Source: Gammaproteobacteria bacterium (GTDB lineage Bacteria > Pseudomonadota > Gammaproteobacteria > Burkholderiales > Rhodocyclaceae). Taken from it: a DNA stretch of 64,000 nt. The translations under genes were made by a program, and so were the position numbers. Location: positions 62,001 to 126,000 of the forward strand of contig JAHJEO010000024.1 of the NCBI GenBank assembly GCA_018825305.1, read 5' to 3'. Of this stretch, positions 1 to 7,518 are shown piece after piece (within the stretch, counting starts at the first letter, position 1; the number at the start of each line of letters is the position of its first letter). Below the pieces are notes generated by a model. It did no database searches, was not told the DNA's origin, and worked only from the letters and a program-made list of their open reading frames with translations.

Positions 1-480
1 CAGGTGGCGAATTATCGCGAGGGCTACGGCCTCTATGCCGTTTCAGGAATCTTGTTCAACCACGAGTCGCCATTGCGCCCCGCGCGGTTCGTCACGCAAA
101 AGTCGGCGCTGGCGGCACGGCGTATCGCTGCCGGAAGTAAAGAGAAATTGGCGCTAGGCAACCTCGATGTCATTCGTGATTGGGGTTGGGCGCCGGAGTA
201 TGTGGAGGGAATGTGGCACATGTTGCAGCAGGAGAATCCGGACGACTTCGTTCTTGCCACGGGTCATTCATTCACATTGCGCGAACTGATTGCAGAAATT
301 TTCGCCAATGCCGGTCTCGATTGGCGTAACCACGTTTTTCACGATCCGACGTTGAACCGGCCAACCGACCTGCTGCAAAGCCGCGCCGATCCGGCACATG
401 CACTCGCCCAACTCGGTTGGCGAGCATCGAGCGCCATGCCCGAGGTTGCACGACGTCTGGTCGAGGGAGTCCTTGAGTGA
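1..480 (+). CDS. gmd: GDP-mannose 4,6-dehydratase, C-terminal part (cut by window edge)
   Basis: The reading frame is open from base 1, so the start lies upstream of the window; about 159 residues remain. Family hallmarks are the NYREGYGL and GILFNHESP segments, the LGNLDVIRDWGWAPEYVEGMW stretch (split here as LGNLD, RDWGWAPEYVE) and a DDFVLATG segment near the end, all typical of the SDR-type enzyme that converts GDP-mannose to GDP-4-keto-6-deoxymannose for deoxysugar synthesis. Just after FVTQ, where relatives have a K-I-x-x-A helix, the sequence reads KSALAARR, encoded by a copy of the dispersed 24-bp word without obvious length change. The stop overlaps the GTG start of ybgC, so both are probably co-transcribed. 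Confidence 0.88.
   Translation, partial: QVANYREGYGLYAVSGILFNHESPLRPARFVTQKSALAARRIAAGSKEKLALGNLDVIRDWGWAPEYVEGMWHMLQQENPDDFVLATGHSFTLRELIAEIFANAGLDWRNHVFHDPTLNRPTDLLQSRADPAHALAQLGWRASSAMPEVARRLVEGVLE
98..121 (+). repeat. Dispersed 24-bp word, copy 1 (in gmd)
   Basis: Full-length copy in + orientation. Read in frame as K-S-A-L-A-A-R-R inside gmd. Confidence 0.8.
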
Positions 481-878
481 GCTATACGCAGCTGTTCCGC
501 GTCTACTACGAAGACACCGACTCCGGCGGCGTCGTCTATTACGCCAACTACCTGAAGTTCCTCGAGCGTGGCCGGACTGAACTGCTTCGCGGCCTCGGTT
601 TCGAACAGGCGGAACTGGCACGGGATGCCGGCGTTGCTTTCGCCGTCCGATCCCTGCAGGTGGAGTACCTTGGACCGGCTCGGCTCGACGATAAGGTGGA
701 GGTGCGTTCATCCATCGGGGAACTCGGTCGCGCCCAGGTGGTCTTCTCGCAGCGCATCGAGCGGGAGGGGGAGTTGCTGGTCGATGCCACCGTCCGTGTC
801 GCCTGCCTCGATCTGGCCCGCGGCAAGGCGGCCGCGATACCGAAAAACATTTACGAAAAGCTCAAAGAACTGACATGA
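477..878 (+). CDS. ybgC: Acyl-CoA thioester hydrolase of the Tol-Pal cluster
   Basis: 133 residues, a single hotdog-fold domain of the 4-hydroxybenzoyl-CoA thioesterase type. The N-terminal catalytic segment YYEDTDSGGVVYYANYLKF carries the conserved Asp and Tyr/Asn residues of YbgC. It is a cytoplasmic thioesterase acting on acyl-CoA or acyl-ACP, usually the first gene of tol-pal clusters, and that context (tolQ next) supports the call. The GTG start overlaps the gmd stop by four bases. The end is followed by a 112-bp hairpin-rich repeat before tolQ. Confidence 0.9.
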   Translation: MSYTQLFRVYYEDTDSGGVVYYANYLKFLERGRTELLRGLGFEQAELARDAGVAFAVRSLQVEYLGPARLDDKVEVRSSIGELGRAQVVFSQRIEREGELLVDATVRVACLDLARGKAAAIPKNIYEKLKELT

Positions 879-990
879 CACCCTATCCCCCGCCCCCTTT
901 CCAGCGGAAAGGGGTGACGCTTGTTCAGCCGCAATGCGGCTTCCCATTGATTGACTTGGCACCCCCTTGGGGCGGCCCGGCGGAGGCGCC
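879..990 (+). repeat. Intergenic double-hairpin element, copy 1 (before tolQ)
   Basis: It fills the whole gap between ybgC and tolQ. Hairpin one has perfect 9-bp arms (894-902 with 906-914, CCCCTTTCC/GGAAAGGGG). Hairpin two has 6-bp arms (927-932 with 936-941, AGCCGC/GCGGCT). It ends in CTTGGGGCGGCCCGGCGGAG, which supplies the Shine-Dalgarno GGAGG (982-986) for tolQ. The same arrangement recurs at 53785-53905 and, inverted, at 49606-49726. Confidence 0.75.
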
Positions 991-1668
991 ATGAACGTCA
1001 CCCAGGATTTATCCATCATCCAGCTCATCCTCGAAGCCAGCCTGGTCGTCAAACTGGTCATGGGGCTGCTTACCGTCGTTTCACTGATGTCGTGGTACTG
1101 GATCTTCCGCAAGTGGTTCGCGATCCGCGACGCACGGATCAAGACCGACCGCTTCGAGCGCGACTTCTGGAGCGGCGGCGACCTCAACACGTTGTACCAG
1201 TCGGCTGTCAATGATCGCCACAACACCGGCGCGCTGGAACGCATCTTCGAGTCCGGCTACCGCGAATTCACCAAGTTGCGGGGCCAGCGGACACTCGACC
1301 AGACCGCGGTCATCGACGGCGCCCGTCGCGCCATGCGCGCGACCTACCAGCGCGAAGCCGACGACCTCGAAGCGCATCTCGCCTTCCTCGCCTCGGTCGG
1401 CTCGGTGTCGCCCTACGTCGGCCTGTTCGGCACGGTGTGGGGCATCATGCACTCCTTCCGCGGGCTGGCGAGCATGACCACCGCCACGCTCGCCGCCGTC
1501 GCGCCCGGCATCGCCGAGGCCCTGGTCGCCACCGCCATCGGCCTGTTCGCGGCCATCCCCGCGGTCGTCGCCTACAACCGCTTTGCCCACGACGTCGATC
1601 GCGTCGCCGTCCGCCTCGAAAGCTTCATGGAGGAGTTCTCGAACATTCTGCAAAGGCAGATTCGATGA
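991..1668 (+). CDS. tolQ: Tol-Pal system proton channel subunit TolQ
   Basis: 225 residues from the ATG at 991, chosen because GGAGG lies five to nine bases upstream and the protein then begins [17 protein letters not shown], as usual for TolQ. One N-terminal membrane helix (about 10-35) and two later ones (about 135-155 and 170-195; [13 protein letters not shown] and [23 protein letters not shown]) match the ExbB/TolQ fold. It forms the inner-membrane stator with TolR and powers TolA for outer-membrane constriction. An in-frame upstream ATG at 967 would lie inside the repeat element and is unlikely. Confidence 0.94.
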   Translation: MNVTQDLSIIQLILEASLVVKLVMGLLTVVSLMSWYWIFRKWFAIRDARIKTDRFERDFWSGGDLNTLYQSAVNDRHNTGALERIFESGYREFTKLRGQRTLDQTAVIDGARRAMRATYQREADDLEAHLAFLASVGSVSPYVGLFGTVWGIMHSFRGLASMTTATLAAVAPGIAEALVATAIGLFAAIPAVVAYNRFAHDVDRVAVRLESFMEEFSNILQRQIR

Positions 1669-1835
1669 TGCGCGAACCTCGCCACCAACTCTCGCCGCGC
1701 AGCGGCGCACACCAGTCGCCCCTGCCCGGGCGGGGGGCGAAGGCGGGGTTGCGCGAAGCACCGCTTCGCGCCGCCGAAGCCGGCCGGCTGTGCAAAGCCG
1801 GCCGTGGAACGGGGGGTGGGGGCGTCATGGCCGCG
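1669..1835 (+). repeat. Hairpin-rich intergenic element before tolR
   Basis: The gap between tolQ and tolR holds two perfect 9-bp hairpins, GCGCGAAGC/GCTTCGCGC (1751-1759 with 1763-1771) and CGGCCGGCT/AGCCGGCCG (1781-1789 with 1796-1804). Its right end, GGTGGGGGCGTCATG, resembles the end of the element before ccmB. It is loosely related to the other elements at 879, 49606, 50393 and 53785. Confidence 0.55.
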
Positions 1836-1871
1836 TCAACCGGCGCTGCCTCATGGGTGCACCATCCATGA
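1827..1871 (+). CDS. Possible 14-residue leader peptide overlapping tolR start
   Basis: ATG at 1827 follows GGGGGCGTC and opens a 14-codon frame ending in TGA at 1869-1871. That TGA overlaps the tolR ATG (1868-1870) in an ATGA junction like those elsewhere in this operon. Most of the frame lies in the left arm and loop of the 21-bp hairpin. Whether it is translated is an inference from this geometry only. Confidence 0.3.
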   Translation: MAASTGAASWVHHP

Positions 1872-1886
1872 GGCAGCGCCGGTTGA
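1836..1886 (+). promoter_or_regulatory. Perfect 21-bp inverted repeat covering the tolR start
   Basis: Arms 1836-1856 and 1866-1886 are exact reverse complements, separated by a 9-base loop. The right arm contains the tolR ATG at 1868, so the mRNA hairpin would hide the start unless opened by an upstream ribosome. Confidence 0.7.
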
Positions 1887-2281
1887 TGAATCAGATAAAC
1901 GTCGTGCCGTACATCGACGTGATGCTGGTGCTGCTGGTGATCTTCATGGTCACCGCGCCGATGATCCAGACCGGCAGCGTCGACCTGCCCAGCGTCGGCA
2001 AGAGCCAGCAAGCGCCGGCCGCACCGCTGGAGATCACCATCAAGGCCGACCAGAGCCTCACCTTGCGCGACCGCGCCAAGGGCGGCGAGGAGGTGGGCGT
2101 GGCCCGCGGCGACCTGGCCGCTCGCCTCAAGGAGGCGCAAGCGAAGAATCCGCAGCAACCGGTGCTGATCGCCGGCGACAAGAGCGTCAAGTACGAAGCC
2201 GTCTTGTCGGTGATGGACGAACTGCAGCGCGCCCAGGTAGCGAAGATCGGCCTGCTGGTGCAGCCGGGCAGGGATCGATGA
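1868..2281 (+). CDS. tolR: Tol-Pal system protein TolR
   Basis: 137 residues. [25 protein letters not shown] (residues about 7-31, given here as family motif) is the ExbD/TolR transmembrane segment with the essential Asp in YIDV, which takes part in proton flow with TolQ. The periplasmic part (about 35-137) has the usual TolR fold with a [16 protein letters not shown] end. The start at 1868 is preferred because TolR proteins carry a few basic residues before the helix; ATG 1853 and 1886 are also in frame. There is no good Shine-Dalgarno, and the start lies inside a long hairpin. It overlaps the next gene by ATGA at 2278-2281. Confidence 0.9.
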   Translation: MRQRRLMNQINVVPYIDVMLVLLVIFMVTAPMIQTGSVDLPSVGKSQQAPAAPLEITIKADQSLTLRDRAKGGEEVGVARGDLAARLKEAQAKNPQQPVLIAGDKSVKYEAVLSVMDELQRAQVAKIGLLVQPGRDR

Positions 2282-3024
2282 ACCTGCCCGAAATCCAGAT
2301 GCTGTGGGTGCGCGGCGCACTCAGCAATCTGGAGCGCCTGTCGATCGTTTCGCATCTGAAGAACGGTCATCCGGTCCGCCTGTTCTCCTACGAGGCCATC
2401 CCCAACCTGCCGGAGGGAACCCTCCATGAAGATGCGCGGGCCATCATGCCCGAGTCGGCCATCTTCACGAATCCCGGTGCAATCGGGTACGGCGGCCTCA
2501 GTAAATTTTCCAACTTTTTCCGCTACAACCTCCTGCTACAGCGCGGTGGCATCTGGTCCGACTGCGACTCCGTCTGCGTCAAGCCCATGACTTTCGCCGC
2601 CGACATGGAACATTTTTTCGGTACCGAAAGGCTGCCCAGCTTGCACGATGGCAAGCCGGCGGCAGGTGTCATCAACGGCGTGATGAAGGCACCCGTGGGG
2701 TCGGCCGTGGTGGCGCGTACTCTTGAGATAGCGCAGGCGGTCGACCTCGCTGCGGCACCATGGGGCAGCACTGGGCCGCGCGCACTGCATCAGGCCGTCT
2801 CGGAATTGAATCTCGGTCGGTTCATCCTCAAGCCGGAGACTTTCTGCCCCATCAACTGGTGGGAGGTGCCGACTCTGGTTTCCGGGATGACCATGCTGCC
2901 CGAGTCGGCCCACGCCGTGCATTTCTGGAACGAAATATGGCGGCGCAACTTCCTCGACAAGAATGCCCGCTACGACCCGCTCTGCCTCTACGAGCGGCTG
3001 AAGGCGCATTACCTCGATGACTGA
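2278..3024 (+). CDS. DXD-type glycosyltransferase inside the tol operon
   Basis: 248 residues. The segment FRYNLLLQRGGIWSDCDSVC (residues about 81-100) is the DXD region of the sugar-binding glycosyltransferases (OCH1/Gly_transf_sug-like), with D95-x-D97 expected to bind metal and nucleotide sugar. The later SVHFWNEIWR-like end (AVHFWNEIWRRN) also fits that family. No signal peptide or membrane helix is seen, so it is probably cytoplasmic. It is overlapped by four bases with tolR and by eight with tolA, so it is fully embedded and translationally coupled, which is not the usual Tol-Pal gene order. The sugar donor and acceptor cannot be told from sequence; a surface polysaccharide role is an inference from gmd nearby. 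Confidence 0.75.
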   Translation: MNLPEIQMLWVRGALSNLERLSIVSHLKNGHPVRLFSYEAIPNLPEGTLHEDARAIMPESAIFTNPGAIGYGGLSKFSNFFRYNLLLQRGGIWSDCDSVCVKPMTFAADMEHFFGTERLPSLHDGKPAAGVINGVMKAPVGSAVVARTLEIAQAVDLAAAPWGSTGPRALHQAVSELNLGRFILKPETFCPINWWEVPTLVSGMTMLPESAHAVHFWNEIWRRNFLDKNARYDPLCLYERLKAHYLDD

Positions 3025-3766
3025 AGCCATCAAGCCACCGCTGCGTCCGCCACCAGGCAAGCGCGCCTCGGTCGCACTTGCGGTCACCGTACATCTGATC
3101 CTTGCGGCAATTCTCGTCTATGGCATTCAGTGGCAAACCCATTTGCCGACATCGGTCTCGGTGGAGTTGGTCAGCGCCGTGCCGCCAGCGCCGACTTTTG
3201 TGCCCAAGCCGCCTCCCGAGCCGGTGAAGAAGGTCGAGCCCAAGCCGGAACCCAAGCCCGTGCCCCCGCCGCCAAAGCCCGACATCGCGGTCAAGGAAAA
3301 GGAAAAGCCCAAACCGCCCCCGCCGAAGCCCGTGCCGCCTCCCCCCAAGGAAGTGCCGCCCCAGGCCGATCCCTTCGCCGAACAACTCAAGCGCGAAACC
3401 GAGCAGCTGGCGCGCAAGCGCGAAACCGATGCCGCCGCCGCCGAACTCGACAAGCTCAAGGCTGATCAGGCCCATGTCGCGCAAAACCGCGCGGTGGCGG
3501 ATTACCTGGGCAAGATCCGCGGCAAGATCCGCGGCAACATCGTGCTGCCGCCGGACGTCAAGGGCAATCCGGAGGCAATTTTCGACGTCACCCAATTGCC
3601 GTCGGGCGAGATCCTTGGCGTCAGGCTGCGCAAATCCTCGGGCCACGCCGCGCTCGATGGCGCCATCGAGCGGGCCATACTCAAGTCCAGCCCGTTGCCG
3701 AAACCGGATCGGCCCGACCTCTTCAGCCGTTCGCTGGAGTTGCGCTTCCGACCGCTGGATAATTGA
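3017..3766 (+). CDS. tolA: Cell envelope integrity protein TolA
   Basis: 249 residues, shorter than the 421 of E. coli TolA. One membrane anchor (about 17-36, ASVALAVTVHLILAAILVYG), then a Pro/Lys-rich stretch (about 55-115), a short Lys/Glu/Ala coiled coil (120-155) and a TonB-like C-terminal domain (about 160-249, YLGKIRGKIRGNIVLP to SLELRFRPL). It spans the periplasm and links TolQR to Pal and TolB. Residues 54-61 read AVPPAPTF, produced by the reverse orientation of the dispersed 24-bp word at the start of the proline-rich linker. KIRGKIRGN shows a 12-bp direct duplication (AAGATCCGCGGC twice). Confidence 0.92.
   Translation: MTEAIKPPLRPPPGKRASVALAVTVHLILAAILVYGIQWQTHLPTSVSVELVSAVPPAPTFVPKPPPEPVKKVEPKPEPKPVPPPPKPDIAVKEKEKPKPPPPKPVPPPPKEVPPQADPFAEQLKRETEQLARKRETDAAAAELDKLKADQAHVAQNRAVADYLGKIRGKIRGNIVLPPDVKGNPEAIFDVTQLPSGEILGVRLRKSSGHAALDGAIERAILKSSPLPKPDRPDLFSRSLELRFRPLDN
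3176..3200 (-). repeat. Dispersed 24-bp word, copy 2 (in tolA, reversed)
   Basis: Exact reverse-orientation copy within tolA. It is read as A-V-P-P-A-P-T-F and is the only in-gene copy running against the direction of its gene. Confidence 0.8.
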
Positions 3767-3784
3767 GCCGTTATAATCGCAACC

Positions 3785-5062
3785 ATGCAAGTAAAACAGC
3801 CGCTTAGACTTCCTCTCCTCGTCGCCCTGGCCTGCGCCGCACTGCCCGCATTCGGTCAGTTGTCGATCGAAATCACCGGCGCCGGCGCCAATCGCATTCC
3901 CGTGGCTATCGCCGACTTCGGCGGCGAGCGCATCGTATCGCAGGCGCTGACGTCGGTCGTACGCGGCGATCTTGAACGCAGCGGCTGGTTCCGCCTGGTC
4001 GAGCCGGGCACGCTCGCCACTTTGGAGCCAACCGCCGGCAACATCGCCGAACTCAAGGTCCGCGGCGCCGATGCCTATGTCGCCGGCAGTGCTTCGCCCG
4101 CCGGCGAAGGCCGCTACGAGTCGCGCTTCCGCCTGTTCGACGTGCCGAAGCAGGTTTCGCTCGGCGGCCACACCTACGCCCACGGCAGCAACCAGCTGCG
4201 CTCGACGGCGCACCGCATTTCCGATTACGTTTACGAAAAGCTCACCGGCGAACCGGGCGTGTTCTCGACGCGCATCGCCTACGTCGTCAAGAGCACCGGC
4301 CGCTTCGAGCTACAGGTCGCCGATGCCGACGGCATGAATGCGCAGGCGGCGCTGGCCTCGCGCGAGCCGATCATCTCGCCGACCTGGTCGCCCGACGGCA
4401 CCAAGCTGGCCTACGTTTCCTTCGAGGCGAAGAAGCCGGTGGTCTATGTGCATGACCTCGCCTCCGGCCGCCGCCATGTCGCCGCCAACTTCAAGGGCTC
4501 CAATTCAGCGCCGGCCTGGTCGCCCGATGGCAAGCGCCTCGCCGTGGTGTTGACCAAGGACGGCAATTCGCAGCTTTACACGCTGAACACCGACGGCAGC
4601 GGCGCCACGCGCCTGGCCTCGTCCTCGGGCATCGACACCGAGCCGCAGTTCTCGCCCGACGGCCAGTGGATCTACTTCACCTCGGACCGCGGCGGCAGCC
4701 CGCAGATCTACCGCATCGGCGCCGGCGGCGGCCCTGCCGAACGAGTAACTTTTGAAGGCAGCTACAACGTCACGCCGCGACTGTCGCCGGACGGCCGCAA
4801 CATGGCCTACGTCGCGCGCAATGGCGGGCGCTTTCAGCTCACCCTGATGGACCTTGCCACCAAGCAGGCGCAGATCCTCACCGAGACCGCCAAGGACGAA
4901 TCGCCCAGCTTCGCCCCGAACGGTCGCACCATCCTTTACGCATCAGAAATCAACGGTCGCGGCGTGCTCGGCACGGTGTCGATCGATGGCCGCATCAAAC
5001 AGAAACTGTCGGTACAGGCCGCCGATGTACGGGAACCCTCGTGGGGCCCGCAACTCAAATAA
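3785..5062 (+). CDS. tolB: Tol-Pal system beta-propeller protein TolB
   Basis: 425 residues with a Sec signal peptide (about 1-24, cleaved after LPAFG), an N-terminal alpha/beta domain (about 25-160) and a six-bladed WD40-like propeller with repeated SPDGxxxAY motifs (WSPDGTKLAYVS, WSPDGKRLAVV, FSPDGQWIYFTSDRGG, LSPDGRNMAYVA). The periplasmic TolB binds Pal and TolA and modulates their contact. It lies 18 bases after tolA and 21 before pal, in the expected order. The length matches the family. Confidence 0.96.
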   Translation: MQVKQPLRLPLLVALACAALPAFGQLSIEITGAGANRIPVAIADFGGERIVSQALTSVVRGDLERSGWFRLVEPGTLATLEPTAGNIAELKVRGADAYVAGSASPAGEGRYESRFRLFDVPKQVSLGGHTYAHGSNQLRSTAHRISDYVYEKLTGEPGVFSTRIAYVVKSTGRFELQVADADGMNAQAALASREPIISPTWSPDGTKLAYVSFEAKKPVVYVHDLASGRRHVAANFKGSNSAPAWSPDGKRLAVVLTKDGNSQLYTLNTDGSGATRLASSSGIDTEPQFSPDGQWIYFTSDRGGSPQIYRIGAGGGPAERVTFEGSYNVTPRLSPDGRNMAYVARNGGRFQLTLMDLATKQAQILTETAKDESPSFAPNGRTILYASEINGRGVLGTVSIDGRIKQKLSVQAADVREPSWGPQLK

Positions 5063-5083
5063 TTTTTTGCTAGGAGCCCGCCA

Positions 5084-5632
5084 ATGCGCACCCTGTTCGC
5101 CACCCTCGCCATCGCCCTTCCCCTCCTGATCACCGGCTGCAGCAGCCAGCCGCCCGCCGCCGAGCAGCCCGGCGCCGGCGTCGAGGATCGCAAGCCGACC
5201 AGCATCACCACGCCGCCGGTGACGCCGCCGGCCGTCACCACCGGGGCGATGGATCCGTACAGCATCGCAGCGCTGAAGGACCCGAAGAGCATCCTCTCCA
5301 AGCGCAGCGTCTATTTCGACTTCGACATGTACGTCGTCAAGGACGAGTTCAAGTCGCTGATCGAGGCCCACGCCAAGTTCCTGGTCAATAACCCGAAGAT
5401 GAAAATGCTCATCCAGGGCAACGCCGACGAGCGCGGCAGCCGCGAATACAACCTGGCGCTCGGCCAGAAGCGTGCCGAGGCGGTCAAGAAGGCGCTGCTG
5501 CTGCTCGGCGCCAAGGAAGAGCAAGTCGAGTCGGTCAGCCTCGGCGAGGAAAAGCCTGCCTGCGCCGACCAGACCGAGGAGTGCTGGGCCCGCAACCGTC
5601 GCGGCGACATGCTCTACTCAGGCGAGTTCTAA
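5084..5632 (+). CDS. pal: Peptidoglycan-associated lipoprotein Pal
   Basis: 182 residues. The lipobox LLITGC places the lipidated Cys at residue 19, followed by a flexible Pro/Thr-rich tether (20-60) and an OmpA-type peptidoglycan-binding domain (about 75-182; VYFDFDMYVV, then GNADERGSREYNLALGQKRA). It anchors the outer membrane to the cell wall and binds TolB. Shine-Dalgarno TAGGAG lies just upstream of the ATG. It ends with FRRGDMLYSGEF-type residues typical of beta-proteobacterial Pal (here NRRGDMLYSGEF). Confidence 0.96.
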   Translation: MRTLFATLAIALPLLITGCSSQPPAAEQPGAGVEDRKPTSITTPPVTPPAVTTGAMDPYSIAALKDPKSILSKRSVYFDFDMYVVKDEFKSLIEAHAKFLVNNPKMKMLIQGNADERGSREYNLALGQKRAEAVKKALLLLGAKEEQVESVSLGEEKPACADQTEECWARNRRGDMLYSGEF

Positions 5633-5635
5633 GCG

Positions 5636-6361
5636 GTGCAGAAATATGTACTGGCCGCGGTACTGGCCGCGGCCGTCGCCTTTCCGGCGCATGCCGGCCT
5701 GTTCGACGACGAGGAGGCGCGACTCCGTGTCGAGAAGCTCCGCAGCGAAATCGCCGAACTGACCAAGCGCGTCGACACCACCAGCAAGAATCAGCTCGAC
5801 TTCGCCAACCAGTTCGAGACGCTGCGGGGCGACATCTCGCGCCTGCGCGGCCAGATCGAGGTCGTAACCTACGAGCTCGAAGCGGCACAGAAGCGGCAGA
5901 AGGACTTCTACGTCGATCTCGATAATCGCCTGCGCAAGCTGGAGACGGCTGCGGTCGAAGCCAAACCGGCCGAGCCGAAGATAGACCCGGCCGCCGAGAC
6001 GCGCGACTACGAGGCGGCGCTGATGGCCTTCCGCTCGGCCAAGTTCAAGGACGCCTACAACCTTTTCGCGGCCTTCATCACGGCCTACCAGAAAAGCAGC
6101 TTCCAGCCCTCGGCGCATTACTGGGCGGCATCGAGCCTTTATCAGCTCAAGGAGTATCCCCGTGCCGCCGAGGTTTTCGGGGCGGTCGCCGCCAATTGGC
6201 CGGAAGACGCCAAGGCGCCCGACGCCCTGCTCAACCGCGCCAACGCGCTGACGGCAGCGAAGGACACCAAGGCGGCGATCCAGGCGCTCGAATTGCTCGT
6301 GGAAAAATATCCGGCCAGCACTGCCGCGCAGAACGCGAAGCCAAGACTCAAGAAAAAGTAG
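5636..6361 (+). CDS. cpoB: Cell division coordinator CpoB (YbgF)
   Basis: 241 residues from a GTG three bases after pal. Signal peptide about 1-20 (cleaved after AHA), a trimerising coiled coil (about 24-100), and TPR-like repeats in the C-terminal half (YEAALMAFRSAKFKDAYNLF, YWAASSLYQLKEYPRAAEVF and LLNRANALTAAKDTKAAIQA). CpoB is periplasmic, binds TolA and coordinates outer-membrane constriction with peptidoglycan synthesis. Its TAG shares one base with the GTG of queE. Confidence 0.92.
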   Translation: MQKYVLAAVLAAAVAFPAHAGLFDDEEARLRVEKLRSEIAELTKRVDTTSKNQLDFANQFETLRGDISRLRGQIEVVTYELEAAQKRQKDFYVDLDNRLRKLETAAVEAKPAEPKIDPAAETRDYEAALMAFRSAKFKDAYNLFAAFITAYQKSSFQPSAHYWAASSLYQLKEYPRAAEVFGAVAANWPEDAKAPDALLNRANALTAAKDTKAAIQALELLVEKYPASTAAQNAKPRLKKK

Positions 6362-7020
6362 TGACTGCCGAGGCTGGCGCCAAGCTTCGTATTTCGGAGA
6401 TTTTCCACTCCATCCAGGGTGAATCCTCCCGCGCCGGCCTGCCCACGGTCTTCGTGCGCCTCACCGGCTGCCCGCTGCGCTGCACCTGGTGCGATACCGA
6501 ATACGCCTTCGCCGGCGGCGAGGCGATGAGCACGGCGCAGGTACTCGACCGCGTCGCAGCCTTCGGTTGCCCCGTCGTTTGCGTCACCGGCGGCGAGCCG
6601 CTGGCGCAGAAATCCTGCCACGAACTGCTCGTCGCCCTTTGCGATGGCGGCTACTCGGTGTCGCTGGAAACCAGCGGCGCGCTCGACGTCTGCGGCGTCG
6701 ATGCCCGCGTCTCGCGCATCGTCGACCTCAAGGCACCCGATTCGGGCGAGTGCGACAAGAACCGCTGGGAGAACCTCGCCTGCCTCAACCCGCGCGACGA
6801 ACTGAAGATCGTGCTGGCCTCCGAGGCCGACTACCTCTGGGCCAAAAAGTCGGCGCTGGCGGCACGGCGGCTGGACGAAATCTGCCCCGTGCTGTTCTCG
6901 CCGGTGGCCGGCAAGCTCGATCCGGCGCAACTGGCCGAGTGGATACTGCGCGACCGGCTGCCGGTGCGCTTCCAGTTGCAGATGCACAAGCTGTTGTGGA
7001 GCGAGCCGCGCGGGCGCTGA
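6361..7020 (+). CDS. queE: 7-carboxy-7-deazaguanine synthase QueE
   Basis: 219 residues from the GTG at 6361, chosen because it abuts the cpoB stop and gives a normal QueE N-terminus (RISEIFHSIQGES). It is a radical-SAM enzyme with CPLRCTWC (Cys 37, 41, 44) and a GGEPL segment. It converts 6-carboxytetrahydropterin to 7-carboxy-7-deazaguanine in queuosine precursor synthesis. QueC, the next enzyme, is encoded at 16940. Residues about 162-170 (KKSALAARR) come from the dispersed 24-bp word and fall in a region that tolerates variation. Placement directly after cpoB is common in Betaproteobacteria. Confidence 0.93.
   Translation: MTAEAGAKLRISEIFHSIQGESSRAGLPTVFVRLTGCPLRCTWCDTEYAFAGGEAMSTAQVLDRVAAFGCPVVCVTGGEPLAQKSCHELLVALCDGGYSVSLETSGALDVCGVDARVSRIVDLKAPDSGECDKNRWENLACLNPRDELKIVLASEADYLWAKKSALAARRLDEICPVLFSPVAGKLDPAQLAEWILRDRLPVRFQLQMHKLLWSEPRGR
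6844..6870 (+). repeat. Dispersed 24-bp word, copy 3 (in queE)
   Basis: Full copy with five leading A residues, read as K-K-S-A-L-A-A-R-R. It matches the gmd copy at 98-121 base for base over more than 20 positions. Confidence 0.8.
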
Positions 7021-7030
7021 GTGCCGTCCC

Positions 7031-7055
7031 GCCGTGCCGCCAGTGCCGACTTTTC
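7031..7055 (-). repeat. Dispersed 24-bp word, copy 4 (between queE and DUF1854 gene)
   Basis: Near-exact intergenic copy with one substitution (CCAGTGCC for CCAGCGCC), located at the convergent junction. Its T-rich end touches the stop codon of the DUF1854 gene. Confidence 0.75.
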
Positions 7056-7518
7056 AGAGGAAGCGGTCGAGCAGCTTGCGGCTATGGCCGTCGAGGGCGT
7101 ATAGGTCGGGCACCAAGTACTGCATGCCGTGGCTGTCGCCGATGAGCAACTTGCCGTGGCCGATGCGGCGGATGTCTTCCTCGCCGCGCAGGATGAACTC
7201 CGTCTCGCCGTGATCAGTCGTGACGCGCCAGTAACTGGGCGTGGCGAAGGTCGACACCGCGACCAGCCTTTCGATCACGGGAACGAACTCGCGCTGCGCC
7301 AGTTCCTCGCCCACCAGTCGCCGCATATCGTCCGGCAGGTCGTCGAGCCGCGCGATCCACACCAGCTCGTGGCCCTCGCTGCCGACCAAGGAGATGCCCT
7401 CGTCCGGCGCCGCGATCGGGAAAGCGCGGACGGCGACCACACCCTCGTGAACCCGGCCGTCGGCGGCTTTCAGCACGAGGCGGCCGAAGCTGTTGCGGCT
7501 CAGCTCGAAGTCGCTCAT
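7054..7518 (-). CDS. Cyanophycin-associated DUF1854 protein
   Basis: 154 residues, no signal peptide or membrane segment. The sequence (SRNSFGRLVLKAADGR, ISLVGSEGHELVWI, YWRVTTDHGETEFILRGEEDIRRI) fits the DUF1854 family that is repeatedly found with cyanophycin synthetases. Its start overlaps the stop of the ABC transporter by four bases, so the two are coupled. Function is unknown; a helper role for the transporter is an inference from this pairing. Confidence 0.82.
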   Translation of the reverse strand: MSDFELSRNSFGRLVLKAADGRVHEGVVAVRAFPIAAPDEGISLVGSEGHELVWIARLDDLPDDMRRLVGEELAQREFVPVIERLVAVSTFATPSYWRVTTDHGETEFILRGEEDIRRIGHGKLLIGDSHGMQYLVPDLYALDGHSRKLLDRFL

